Of a stretch of DNA of 64,000 bases, positions 34,573 through 42,918 are shown piece by piece. Source of the stretch: Mycobacterium montefiorense. Lineage in GTDB: Bacteria; Actinomycetota; Actinomycetes; Mycobacteriales; Mycobacteriaceae. The first letter of the stretch is position 1. Each line of letters begins with the position of its first letter. The stretch spans positions 1-64,000 of the forward strand of contig NZ_BFCH01000017.1 of NCBI RefSeq assembly GCF_003112775.1, given 5' to 3'. Below the pieces are notes generated by a model. It saw only the letters and a list, made by a program, of their open reading frames with translations. It made no database searches and had not been told where the DNA came from. A program made the translations under genes and the position numbers.

Positions 34573-35097
34573 GTGGCTGGTGACACCACTATCACCGTTG
34601 TCGGAAACCTGACCGCCGACCCTGAACTGCGGTTCACTCCGTCGGGTGCCGCCGTCGCGAACTTCACCGTCGCGTCGACACCCCGGATCTTTGACCGCCA
34701 GAGTTCGGAATGGAAAGACGGTGAAGCACTGTTCCTGCGGTGCAACATCTGGCGCGAGGCCGCCGAGAACGTGGCGGAAAGCCTCACCCGCGGATCGCGC
34801 GTGATCGTCACCGGCCGGCTCAAGCAGCGCTCTTTCGAGACGCGCGAAGGTGAGAAGCGCACCGTCTTCGAGGTTGAGGTCGACGAGATCGGGCCCTCGC
34901 TGCGGTACGCCACCGCCAAGGTCAACAAGGCCAGCCGCAGTGGCGGCGGAGGCGGTGGCTTCGGCAGCGGCGGAGGCGGCGGCGGATCCCGCCAGGCGCC
35001 CCCGGCACAGCCAAGTAGCGCACCGGCTGACGACCCGTGGGGCAGCGCCCCGGCATCGGGCTCCTTCGCCGGCGGCGACGAAGAACCTCCGTTCTGA
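34573..35097 (+). CDS. ssb: Single-stranded DNA-binding protein
   Basis: A 174-aa SSB. The OB-fold covers about residues 1-115 ([59 protein letters not shown]). A Gly-rich flexible linker with runs of GGGG follows, then the acidic tip DEEPPF that binds partner proteins. GTG start preceded by AGGAGG. Its place between rpsF and rpsR is the classical arrangement. Confidence 0.98.
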   Translation: MAGDTTITVVGNLTADPELRFTPSGAAVANFTVASTPRIFDRQSSEWKDGEALFLRCNIWREAAENVAESLTRGSRVIVTGRLKQRSFETREGEKRTVFEVEVDEIGPSLRYATAKVNKASRSGGGGGGFGSGGGGGGSRQAPPAQPSSAPADDPWGSAPASGSFAGGDEEPPF

Positions 35098-35152
35098 CGT
35101 CAACCACATTTGAATCACGCAAGACCACTAGCAAACGGAAAGAAAGAAACAC

Positions 35153-35407
35153 ATGCCCAAGTCCACGAAACGGCGCCCGGCTCCGGAAAAGCCGATCAAG
35201 ACACGGAAATGCGTCTTCTGCTCCAAGAAGGGCCAATCCATCGACTACAAAGACACCACCCTGCTGCGCACGTATATCAGCGAGCGCGGCAAGATCCGGG
35301 CGCGTCGTGTCACCGGTAACTGCGTGCAGCACCAGCGCGACATCGCGATCGCGGTGAAGAACGCCCGCGAGGTGGCTCTGCTGCCCTTCACTTCGTCGGC
35401 GCGATAA
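35153..35407 (+). CDS. rpsR: Ribosomal protein S18 (bS18), zinc-binding form
   Basis: An 84-aa S18. It keeps Cys pairs in KCVFCSKK and NCVQH, so this is the zinc-ribbon (C+) version used when zinc is sufficient; mycobacteria also carry a Cys-free paralogue in a zinc-regulated locus elsewhere. [21 protein letters not shown] is the conserved rRNA-binding core. The GAAAGAAAG stretch serves as ribosome site before ATG 35153. Confidence 0.97.
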   Translation: MPKSTKRRPAPEKPIKTRKCVFCSKKGQSIDYKDTTLLRTYISERGKIRARRVTGNCVQHQRDIAIAVKNAREVALLPFTSSAR

Positions 35408-35438
35408 CCGCCGGACGCCAACCGAAAGTACGAAAACG

Positions 35439-35897
35439 ATGAAGCTGATTCTGACGGCCGACGTCGACCATCTCGGCACCGTTGGTGAGACTGTCGAGGT
35501 CAAGGACGGGTACGGCCGCAACTTCCTTCTTCCGCGCGGCCGGGCGATCCTCGCCTCGCGCGGTGCACAGAAGCAGGCCGACGAGATCCGACGTGCCCGC
35601 GACACCAAGGCCGTCCGCGATTTGGGGCACGCCAACGAGATCAAGACGGCGATCGAGGCGCTGGGTCCGGTTCCGTTGCCGGTGAAGACGGCGGCCGATT
35701 CCGGGAAGCTGTTCGGCTCGGTGACCGCCGGTGACGTCGCGGCGGCAATCAAGAAGGCCGGCGGCCCAAATCTCGACAAGCGCATTATTCGGTTGCCCAA
35801 GTCGCATATCAAGGCGGTCGGCTCCCATTCGGTCGCGGTGCATCTGCACCCCGAGATCAATGTCGACGTTGCGCTCAACGTCGTCGCGGATAGCTAA
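35439..35897 (+). CDS. rplI: Ribosomal protein L9 (bL9)
   Basis: A 152-aa 50S protein. The N-domain starts [34 protein letters not shown], containing the Gly-Arg-Asn-Phe-Leu signature, followed by the long connecting helix (about 40-75) and the C-domain ([15 protein letters not shown], then [16 protein letters not shown]). It closes the rpsF operon. Confidence 0.97.
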   Translation: MKLILTADVDHLGTVGETVEVKDGYGRNFLLPRGRAILASRGAQKQADEIRRARDTKAVRDLGHANEIKTAIEALGPVPLPVKTAADSGKLFGSVTAGDVAAAIKKAGGPNLDKRIIRLPKSHIKAVGSHSVAVHLHPEINVDVALNVVADS

Positions 35898-35916
35898 CTC
35901 AGCACTGTTTGTCGAC

Positions 35917-35953
35917 ATCCGGCGGCTGCCCTAAATCGGCGGTCGCCGGATTT
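35917..35953 (+). terminator. Candidate terminator after rplI
   Basis: CCGGCG at 35917-35922 and CGCCGG at 35942-35947 form a six-base stem, followed at once by ATTTTGT. It lies 20 bases after the rplI stop. Confidence 0.45.
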
Positions 35954-36197
35954 TGTCGTGCCGCCAGCGCGCCGAGAGATTGCGCTGTGGATGGACGTCG
36001 TGGGTCCGGCTGGCGAACTATTTCAGTGACGTCGCCGAGTGGGCCACTTAACCCCCTCGTAACTCAGCGCAAATATGGCCGAAAGCCAACACGCCCGGCG
36101 CAGTAACCTGCGACGACACGCCGAAGAGATTCTTCTCCACACCAATTCACCCGTCGTGTACGACCCTTATCAGCAGGGATGTCGCAGCGCCGCGTTT

Positions 36198-36217
36198 TAG
36201 TCCACAGGTTCTCCACA
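36198..36217 (+). promoter_or_regulatory. Two DnaA-box-like 9-mers upstream of dnaB
   Basis: TAGTCCACA (36198-36206) and TTCTCCACA (36209-36217) each differ by one base from the mycobacterial DnaA box TTGTCCACA. They are in the same orientation, 11 bases apart start to start (one helical turn), 215 bases before dnaB. Confidence 0.35.
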
Positions 36218-36387
36218 ACCCACTCAACACAGGTGTCGATGGATATGCACATACGATGCACAACCTTATGAACAGCGCCCCTTTCAACAGCTGCCCAGCA
36301 ACGTTTACGGTCTTCCCGGCGCGAGGCTTACGGGTGCTTGGTTCAGGGGTGTGCGAGCGTCCGGGCCTACGCTGCGAGTGTCGGCGA

Positions 36388-36403
36388 TCGAATGTATGTT
36401 CGT
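36388..36403. promoter_or_regulatory. LexA (SOS) box-like palindrome before dnaB
   Basis: TCGAATGTATGTTCGT matches the mycobacterial SOS box TCGAAC-N4-GTTCGA in 10 of 12 fixed positions, with a complete CGAA...TTCG core and correct spacing. It lies 28 bases before the dnaB GTG, where a repressor would block transcription. Confidence 0.5.
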
Positions 36404-36431
36404 ATGATGTTGCAGAGGGAGGCGAAAGCCC

Positions 36432-37808
36432 GTGGCGGTCGTTGATGACCTAGCTCCTGGCATGGACGCTTCACCGCCCAGTGAGGAATTCAGCCGTCAG
36501 CCACCGCAGGATCTGGCCGCCGAGCAGTCGGTGCTGGGCGGGATGCTGCTGAGCAAGGACGCGATCGCCGATGTGCTGGAGCGGGTGCGGCCCGGCGACT
36601 TCTATCGCCCCGCACACCAGAACGTCTACGACGCGATCCTGGACCTGTACGGGCGCGGGGAGCCCGCCGACGCGGTGACGGTGGCCGCCGAACTGGACCG
36701 CCGCGGGCTGCTGCGCCGGATCGGGGGGGCTCCCTATCTGCACACCCTGATCTCAACGGTGCCGACCGCCGCCAACGCCGGGTACTACGCGGGCATTGTG
36801 GCGGAGAAGGCGCTGCTGCGACGGCTTGTGGAGGCGGGAACGCGGGTCGTGCAATACGGCTATGCCGGCGCCGAGGGTGCCGACGTGGCCGAGATCGTGG
36901 ACCGCGCACAGGCCGAGATCTACGACGTCGCCGAGCGTCGGCTGTCGGAGGATTTCGTTCCGCTGGAGGACCTGCTGCAGCCGACGATGGACGAGATCGA
37001 CGCCATCGCCTCCAACGGAGGCATCTCCCGCGGCGTGCCGACCGGCTTCACCGAACTCGACGAGGTGACCAACGGTCTGCATCCCGGACAAATGATCATC
37101 GTTGCGGCTCGTCCTGGAGTCGGCAAATCGACACTGGGTCTGGATTTTATGCGGTCGTGCTCGATCAAGAACCGGATGGCCAGCGTCATCTTCTCGCTCG
37201 AGATGAGCAAGTCCGAAATCGTGATGCGGCTGTTGTCGGCCGAGGCGAAAATCAAACTCGCCGACATGCGGTCGGGCCGGATGAACGACGACGACTGGAC
37301 TCGGTTGGCGCGACGAATGAGCGAAATCAGTGAGGCGCCACTGTATATCGACGACTCGCCGAACCTGACCATGATGGAGATCCGCGCCAAGGCGCGCCGG
37401 CTCAAGCAGAAGGCCGACCTGAAGCTGGTCGTGGTCGACTACCTGCAGCTGATGACGTCGGGCAAGAAGGTCGAGTCGCGCCAGATCGAGGTGTCCGAAT
37501 TCTCAAGGCATCTCAAGCTTTTGGCCAAGGAGATCGAAGTGCCGGTGGTGGCGATCAGCCAGCTGAACCGGGGTCCGGAGCAGCGCACCGACAAGAAGCC
37601 GATGTTGTCGGACCTTCGTGAGTCGGGATCATTGGAGCAGGACGCCGACATGGTCATCCTGCTGAACCGGCCGGATGCATTCGAGCGCGACGACCCGCGT
37701 GGGGGAGAGGCCGACTTCATTCTGGCCAAGCACCGCAACGGCCCGACCAAGACGGTCACCGTTGCCCACCAGCTGCACCTGTCACGCTTCGCGAACATGG
37801 CGCGGTAG
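36432..37808 (+). CDS. dnaB: Replicative DNA helicase DnaB (no intein)
   Basis: A 458-aa hexameric helicase that unwinds DNA at the fork and loads primase. The N-domain (about 25-130: PPQDLAAEQSVLGGMLLSKDAI, GDFYRPAHQNVYDAI) binds DnaG. The RecA-like domain has Walker A AARPGVGKST near 226-233, EMSKSEIVMRLLSAEA, Walker B LKLVVVDYLQLM and SQLNRGPEQRTDKKP. The frame is uninterrupted; the M. tuberculosis dnaB carries an intein and this allele does not. GTG 36432 follows GGGAGG. Confidence 0.97.
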   Translation: MAVVDDLAPGMDASPPSEEFSRQPPQDLAAEQSVLGGMLLSKDAIADVLERVRPGDFYRPAHQNVYDAILDLYGRGEPADAVTVAAELDRRGLLRRIGGAPYLHTLISTVPTAANAGYYAGIVAEKALLRRLVEAGTRVVQYGYAGAEGADVAEIVDRAQAEIYDVAERRLSEDFVPLEDLLQPTMDEIDAIASNGGISRGVPTGFTELDEVTNGLHPGQMIIVAARPGVGKSTLGLDFMRSCSIKNRMASVIFSLEMSKSEIVMRLLSAEAKIKLADMRSGRMNDDDWTRLARRMSEISEAPLYIDDSPNLTMMEIRAKARRLKQKADLKLVVVDYLQLMTSGKKVESRQIEVSEFSRHLKLLAKEIEVPVVAISQLNRGPEQRTDKKPMLSDLRESGSLEQDADMVILLNRPDAFERDDPRGGEADFILAKHRNGPTKTVTVAHQLHLSRFANMAR

Positions 37809-37898
37809 TAACCTACCGGGCTGATGCTGGGGAGATTGGACCTGCGCGCGCCATCTTCAGACGAAAATTGTTGCGTCCGAACGAATCACGTCATCAAC

Positions 37899-38516
37899 CT
37901 ATGGCGTAATCGCCTTGGTCAGAGTGTAAATACATTGGCCTAGCACGTGGTGCTTCGGCGCTCGTGTGAGTCGAGTCAACTCCCACGACGAGATCAACAG
38001 GCCCCACAACAGGTACTGGATCCACGCCGGATCCAATTTGGTGTCTACAGTTCCCTCGACGTGACCTCTTTCAATCGTGAGGATCAAAGCTCGGTCGGCG
38101 TCTGTATCGGTGACCCAGTCGACGATGTCGAACATGTCGGGTCGATTGATAACCAGCAGGAGCAAGTCGCCCAACTCGAAGTACTCCTGCGCCAGCCGAG
38201 TTAGCGCGTCTGGAGCGCTGCCGTCGCCGAGGCGCGCGCGCACCGTGGCAGCCGCGATCTTTTCCGTCGCGTCGGTCCCGATTGCCGCCAGCAGGTCGGA
38301 TCGTTCGGGAAAGTAACGGTGCACGGTCGAGCGTCCGACGTTTGCGACCAGGGCGATATCGGCCAACGCGGCTTGGGGATTGCGGGTCAGCGCCGAGACC
38401 GCGGCGTCCAGGATGGCGCGACGTGTCCGGACACGTGTGCCGGACTCAACAATTGCACCGGCGCCGTCCACGAAGCGATAGTACGCGAAGGTCCGGTTTA
38501 GGGAGCTCCTTGACAT
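37899..38516 (-). CDS. TetR-family transcriptional regulator
   Basis: A 205-aa regulator with the TetR helix-turn-helix about residues 30-75 (TRRAILDAAVSALTRNPQAA, then IALVANVGRSTVHRYFPERSDLLAAIG). The ligand domain is undefined. It is divergent from an ABC exporter gene with only 30 bases between the two starts, so it most likely controls both. It converges on dnaB across 90 bases in which I see nothing clear. Confidence 0.9.
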   Translation of the reverse strand: MSRSSLNRTFAYYRFVDGAGAIVESGTRVRTRRAILDAAVSALTRNPQAALADIALVANVGRSTVHRYFPERSDLLAAIGTDATEKIAAATVRARLGDGSAPDALTRLAQEYFELGDLLLLVINRPDMFDIVDWVTDTDADRALILTIERGHVEGTVDTKLDPAWIQYLLWGLLISSWELTRLTRAPKHHVLGQCIYTLTKAITP

Positions 38517-38546
38517 AAATAGGACAATCGTGTTCCATTTCGAATC

Positions 38547-40304
38547 ATGCTTTCTCCATCGTATTTGGCGCGACTGCGCCTGCTTTGGTCATTCGCCGCA
38601 CCTCATCGCGGTGCTCTCGCGGCAGGTCTGGTTTTGGGATTGCTGGGCTCGGCCGCTGGTTTGGCGACGCCCTTGGTCACTAAGTGGGTGCTCGACTCGC
38701 TTGGACAAAACGCGTCGCTGCGAGGTCCGGCGGTGACCCTGCTAGGGCTGTTCGTGTTAGGCGCGGGCATCCACTGTGCGCAATGGATGTTGCTCGGGAC
38801 CGTCGGTGAACGGATAGTCCTTGACGCCCGGACGTCAATGGTGCGCCGCTTCCTTCGTGCCACGGTGCCTGCAATCACTAGCCGACCACCCGGCGAGCTG
38901 ATCACTCGCGTCACCTCCGATACCGTGCTGCTGCATACGGCGACGTCGACGAGCTTGATCGGACTGATCAACGGCGCCGTGATGCTAGTCGGCACGCTGG
39001 TGCTGATGGGTGTGCTGGACACTGCGCTGCTAGCCGCCACGCTTGCGGTAATCGCAATAGCCGCAGTGCTGTCTATGCTGTTGATGCCCGCAATCGCTGC
39101 GGCACAGCAAGAAGCGCAGCATCACCTGGGACTCATGGGAGGCATCCTCGAAGGTGCCTTGCGTGCCGTACGCACACTGAAGGCCAGCCGGGCCGAGGAA
39201 CGCCAGGCCACCCAAATCATTGTCGAAGCCAAGGCATCCACTCGCCAGGCCATTCACGCCGTGCGCTGGGAGTCGATCGCCTGGACGATTGCGTGGGCAG
39301 GTGTCGATCTGGCGATCGTCGTCATCATCGGAGTCGGGGCCTGGCGCGTCAGCGACGGCACACTGGCGCTGTCGAGCCTCATCGCGTTCCTGCTCTACGC
39401 GTTCGGGCTGATCGACCCGGTGACCGAGCTGTCGCAGGACGTCATCAATCTGCAGGCCGGTATCGCTGCGGCAAGCCGCATCCGCGAGGTCGAGACCTTC
39501 GAGGTCGAACCCGATCCGCACGCGGCACCAACAGCACCAGCAGCAGCGCTCGGCGATCAGCCTGTGATCGAAATGCGTGGTGTCACAGCTGGTTACGGGA
39601 CAACCACTTCGGCCGTATGCGCTATCGATCTCGCCATCGCGCCGCGCGGACACACCGCCATCGTTGGCCCCTCTGGCGCGGGAAAGACCACGGTGTTGTC
39701 GCTGATCTTGCGATTCCTGGAACCTCAGGTCGGCGAGCTTCTGCTGCGCGGCCGGCCGTACAGCGGATGTAGTCATGCCGAGATCCGCAAACGCCTTGCC
39801 TTCGTGGAACAAGAGACGCCAAGCGTGCCGGGGACGATTCGGGAAAACCTGCTCTACACGTTTCCCGACGCAACAGAGGACGACTTGCGCAGGGCGCTCC
39901 GCGACGTCGGACTCGACGATGAGGTTGCCGCGATGAAAATGGGCGTTGATACCGATCTGACTTCGTTGGCGATCTCTAGCGGCCAACGGCAACGCGTGGC
40001 ACTGGCGCGTTCCATCATGCGCCCCTCCGATGTTCTGCTGTTGGATGAGGCGACCGCACATGTGGACGCGCTGGCCGAAACCGCGATCCACGACTGCATC
40101 CGCCGGCTCGCACGCGACCAGGCCGTAGTTTCGGTAGCCCACCGGCTCTCGACGGTGGTCGACGCAGACGCCATCGTGGTCATGCAGGACGGCAACATCC
40201 GGGCACAGGGCACACACACCGACCTGCTGGCAACCGATCAGCTGTACCGCGACCTTGTCGACGCACTATGGGTCGGCGAACCGTCCATCGGCGCACATGA
40301 ATAG
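38547..40304 (+). CDS. ABC exporter with fused membrane and ATPase domains
   Basis: A 585-aa half-transporter: six-helix membrane domain (about 1-320; early text PHRGALAAGLVLGLLGSAAGL, RPPGELITRVTSDTVLLH) and ATPase domain (about 340-585). Walker A is GPSGAGKTTVLS, Q-loop LAFVEQETPSVPGTIRENLLY, Walker B VLLLDEATAHVD, H-loop VVSVAHRLSTV. The signature reads ISSGQRQRVALARS, with Ser in place of the first Gly of LSGGQ. It should act as a homodimer to export a drug, peptide or lipid. The divergent TetR gene points to inducible efflux. The first codons lie 30 bases from the TetR start. Confidence 0.93.
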   Translation: MLSPSYLARLRLLWSFAAPHRGALAAGLVLGLLGSAAGLATPLVTKWVLDSLGQNASLRGPAVTLLGLFVLGAGIHCAQWMLLGTVGERIVLDARTSMVRRFLRATVPAITSRPPGELITRVTSDTVLLHTATSTSLIGLINGAVMLVGTLVLMGVLDTALLAATLAVIAIAAVLSMLLMPAIAAAQQEAQHHLGLMGGILEGALRAVRTLKASRAEERQATQIIVEAKASTRQAIHAVRWESIAWTIAWAGVDLAIVVIIGVGAWRVSDGTLALSSLIAFLLYAFGLIDPVTELSQDVINLQAGIAAASRIREVETFEVEPDPHAAPTAPAAALGDQPVIEMRGVTAGYGTTTSAVCAIDLAIAPRGHTAIVGPSGAGKTTVLSLILRFLEPQVGELLLRGRPYSGCSHAEIRKRLAFVEQETPSVPGTIRENLLYTFPDATEDDLRRALRDVGLDDEVAAMKMGVDTDLTSLAISSGQRQRVALARSIMRPSDVLLLDEATAHVDALAETAIHDCIRRLARDQAVVSVAHRLSTVVDADAIVVMQDGNIRAQGTHTDLLATDQLYRDLVDALWVGEPSIGAHE

Positions 40305-40348
40305 GAGATTCCGCCCTGCGCGCAGACCTGGACCGCGCGGGACCCGTT

Positions 40349-40758
40349 TCACACGATTGGGCGCTCGAGTGTCTTGGTTTGGTGGTCGCGCCGGCTGGCA
40401 GGCCAGCGGATACCGGTAACGACTCCGCCGAGCGAGAACACAACCGGCAGCGAACTGGCGACGCGGACCCAGCGAACGTCCTTGCCCTCTGCGCCGGCCG
40501 TCCACGCTGACGCGGCGTCCATGGCGTCACACACCGCGCCCATCCACAGCGCGGTCCGCTTTGCCGGCCCCGCCACCGTCGCGACTCCGATCACATGTCG
40601 CGTGCTCCGAACAGCCGAGTCACGTAGCGGGAATCGGCGTTGTCTGCAGCTCCGGGGACCTGCCCGTGTCGCGCGAAAGCTCCAGGCCAAAAGTAGCCGA
40701 CCAATCCGCCTGCGGTACGGGCGATTCCGATGATCGATGCAAGCACTCGGTTTGACAT
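40349..40758 (-). pseudogene. Small membrane protein gene (DUF4267-like) with a frameshift
   Basis: From ATG 40758 a frame reads MSNRVLASIIGIARTAGG and on to VTRLFGARDM, then TGA at 40591-40593. The next frame, opening with a GTG at 40594 that overlaps that stop, continues the same fold: VIGVATVAGPAKRTALWMG, CDAMDAASAWTAG and a final hydrophobic segment, ending at 40349. Joined, they make a protein of about 136 aa with three or four membrane helices of the type seen in DUF4267 proteins. One lost G (ATGGTG to ATGTG) explains the break. It could be a real pseudogene, a sequencing error, or coupled translation of two halves. Confidence 0.65.
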
Positions 40759-40861
40759 CCACACTCCTCGACAGGCTTCAGGTGGTCAGCTGACGCGATC
40801 CCCATTGTTGTCCGACCCGGCTGACGGGCAAGCCCGCGCAGCGGGCGATGACTTGCACGCA

Positions 40862-41698
40862 TTAGGGACCGATGACCGACCCGAGGTAACGGGTGCTCAG
40901 CCTGGCGTAGGTGCCGTCGTGCTGTGCGATGTTCAGCCACTGGTCGACGTACTGCTGCAGACCAGCCTCGCCTGCAGGCAGCAAGTACGCTTTCTGCTCG
41001 AACGTCAACGGGCGGTCCGCGGCGACGCCACACAATCGCGGATTTTGCGCTATCTGATAGCGGATCTCGCTGGTGTCGGTGAACATGACGTCGGCTGCGT
41101 TATTGGCAAGCTGGTCGAAAATCATTGTGTTGTCCGGGAATTCGATTACCTGTGCATGTGTGATGTGGCTCTTGGCGAACTCGGCATTGGTCCCGCCCGG
41201 ATTCTCGACAACGCGAACGCCTGCGGTGTCGATATCGGCCAACGTCCGGTATTTGTCGCTGTCCGTGCAGCGAATGATGGCGGCCTTGCCGTCGCGCAGG
41301 TACGGCGAGCTGTACAACGCCTGCTGAGCACGTTTCAAGCTGATGGAGATACCACCCATTGCAAGGTCGCATCGGGTGCCGACGTCGGTCACGATGTGGG
41401 CCCACGTGCTGGGTATCAGGTCGAGCCTGGCCCCCAACCGGTCCGCGAGGTCGTGCGCCATGTCGATGTCCAGGCCGCTCCACGAACCCTGGGAGTCGCG
41501 GAAAGTGAACGGGCGGTAGTCGCCGGTGCTACACACCCGGACGACCTTGTCGTGCACGATTCGGTCGAGGGCCGTCGGGGGTTTGCCCGCCGGTGGCGGC
41601 GATTGCGGTGCCGTGTTGCCGCACGCCGCCACCACGAGCAGTGCCGCCACTGTGGACGCCGCGGTCGTGCCGCGGCGCAGGACGGGCATTCGGTTCAT
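40862..41698 (-). CDS. Lipoprotein of the family-3 solute-binding fold, PheC-like
   Basis: A 278-aa exported lipoprotein (lipobox VVAAC). The sequence follows cyclohexadienyl dehydratase (PheC) closely in pattern: VCSTGDYRPFTFRDSQGSWSG, DIDMAHDLADRLGARLDLIPSTW, DLAMGGISISLKRAQQALYSS, VVENPGGTN, LTFEQKAYLLPAGE and DGTYARLSTRYLG. PheC turns prephenate or arogenate into phenylpyruvate or phenylalanine; close relatives are only amino-acid binders. The residue after NPGGTN is Ala here where I recall Glu in P. aeruginosa PheC. No permease or ATPase adjoins it. ATG 41698 is preferred over GTG 41725. Confidence 0.8.
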   Translation of the reverse strand: MNRMPVLRRGTTAASTVAALLVVAACGNTAPQSPPPAGKPPTALDRIVHDKVVRVCSTGDYRPFTFRDSQGSWSGLDIDMAHDLADRLGARLDLIPSTWAHIVTDVGTRCDLAMGGISISLKRAQQALYSSPYLRDGKAAIIRCTDSDKYRTLADIDTAGVRVVENPGGTNAEFAKSHITHAQVIEFPDNTMIFDQLANNAADVMFTDTSEIRYQIAQNPRLCGVAADRPLTFEQKAYLLPAGEAGLQQYVDQWLNIAQHDGTYARLSTRYLGSVIGP

Positions 41699-41817
41699 CA
41701 CCTGTGTCAAATATCGACCGCGCACGGCATCATCCCTACCCTGCCCGGGCCCCCGGCGGGGCCTTACCCCACCCGCGATTCGCCCTGAATTCCTCGAAGC
41801 GCTAATTTTCCTGGGTG

Positions 41818-42807
41818 ATGTCCTCAGCTGCTCGTGCTCTGGCGCGGTGGATTGCTCCCTTCCTGACTGTTGCCGTCGTTGCCGGCATGTTCCCGCTACA
41901 GGCCGGCCTCGCCCCGGCGGTGCGCTTGGTCAGCGATGGGAACCCGCTGGCTGGTGCACCGTTCTACGTGAATCCCACGTCGGCGGCCATGCGCGCCGCA
42001 CAGGCTGCCGATCCGCCGAGTCCGCAGTTGACCGCGATCGCCAACACGCCGCAGGCGTACTGGATCGTCCCGGGCGGTTCGGCGGGCACGGTCGGGAAGT
42101 ACGTCGGCGACGCCAATGCCGCCGGCGCGATCCCGGTGCTGACGCTGTATGGGATCCCGCACCGCGACTGCGGCAGCTTCGCCGCGGGTGGTCTGGGGTC
42201 GGGCGCGGACTACCGGGGCTGGATCGACGGCATCGCTGCCGGCGTGGGCGCCTCGCGGGTGGCGATCATCGTCGAACCCGATGCGCTCGCGATGGCCGAC
42301 TGTCTGTCGGGTGATGCGCGCCAAGAGCGCTTCGACCTGATTCGCTATGCCGTCGACACGCTGACTCGGGATCCGAACGCGGCCGTCTACGTCGATGCCG
42401 GTCACCTGCGCTGGCATAGCCCCGACGACATGGCCGCCAGGCTCAACCAGGCCGGCGTCGGCCACGCGCGGGGTTTCAGCGTCAACACGGCGAACTTCTT
42501 CACCACCGAGGACGAAATCGGTTACGGCGAAGCGATTTCAGGCCTCACCAATGGTTCGCACTATGTGGTCGATACGTCGCGCAACGGGGCAGGACCGGCA
42601 CCCGACGCCGAGCTCAACTGGTGCAACCCGAGTGGCCGAGCGCTCGGTGCGCCGCCTACCGCGAATACCGCCGGCGCGCACGCCGACGCCTACCTGTGGA
42701 TCAAACGTCCCGGCGAATCCGACGGATCATGCGGCAAAGGCGATCCGCCGGCGGGCACCTTCGTGAACCAGTACGCCATCGATCTAGCCAGCAGGGCGGG
42801 CCAGTAG
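41818..42807 (+). CDS. celA1: Secreted glycoside hydrolase family 6 (CelA1-like endoglucanase)
   Basis: A 329-aa GH6 protein with a signal peptide (RWIAPFLTVAVVAGMFPLQAG). GH6 enzymes hydrolyse beta-1,4-glucan with inversion. The conserved acid region reads YGIPHRDCGSFAAGG (Asp of RDCG) and the second active-site strand IIVEPDALAMADC; WCNPSGRALG and LWIKRPGESDGSC close the site. It corresponds to Rv0062 (celA1) by family and neighbourhood. No cellulose-binding module is visible. Confidence 0.92.
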   Translation: MSSAARALARWIAPFLTVAVVAGMFPLQAGLAPAVRLVSDGNPLAGAPFYVNPTSAAMRAAQAADPPSPQLTAIANTPQAYWIVPGGSAGTVGKYVGDANAAGAIPVLTLYGIPHRDCGSFAAGGLGSGADYRGWIDGIAAGVGASRVAIIVEPDALAMADCLSGDARQERFDLIRYAVDTLTRDPNAAVYVDAGHLRWHSPDDMAARLNQAGVGHARGFSVNTANFFTTEDEIGYGEAISGLTNGSHYVVDTSRNGAGPAPDAELNWCNPSGRALGAPPTANTAGAHADAYLWIKRPGESDGSCGKGDPPAGTFVNQYAIDLASRAGQ

Positions 42808-42918
42808 CTCTGCGTCGACGAGCGGCGCGCGGCTGCGTGCTGTAAGAAAGTGCGTACACGAAAGCCCTGCCAAGCAGCGAGCGGGACTCGACTGGCTCAG
42901 ACGAGAGGGCCTGATCGT

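Larger units (their letters stand above)
35898..36431. other. 534-base gap between rplI and dnaB
   Basis: I see no convincing gene here; M. tuberculosis has a hypothetical gene (Rv0057) in this gap, but no matching frame with a start and ribosome site is clear. The stretch is less GC-rich than its surroundings between 36060 and 36300. It holds a hairpin after rplI, two DnaA-box-like 9-mers, and a LexA-box-like palindrome near the dnaB start. Confidence 0.6.

Noticed and set aside
36256..36453. 65-codon frame upstream of dnaB as an Rv0057-like gene
   Set aside because: No ribosome site, no recognisable family, and it runs over the dnaB start and the SOS-like site.
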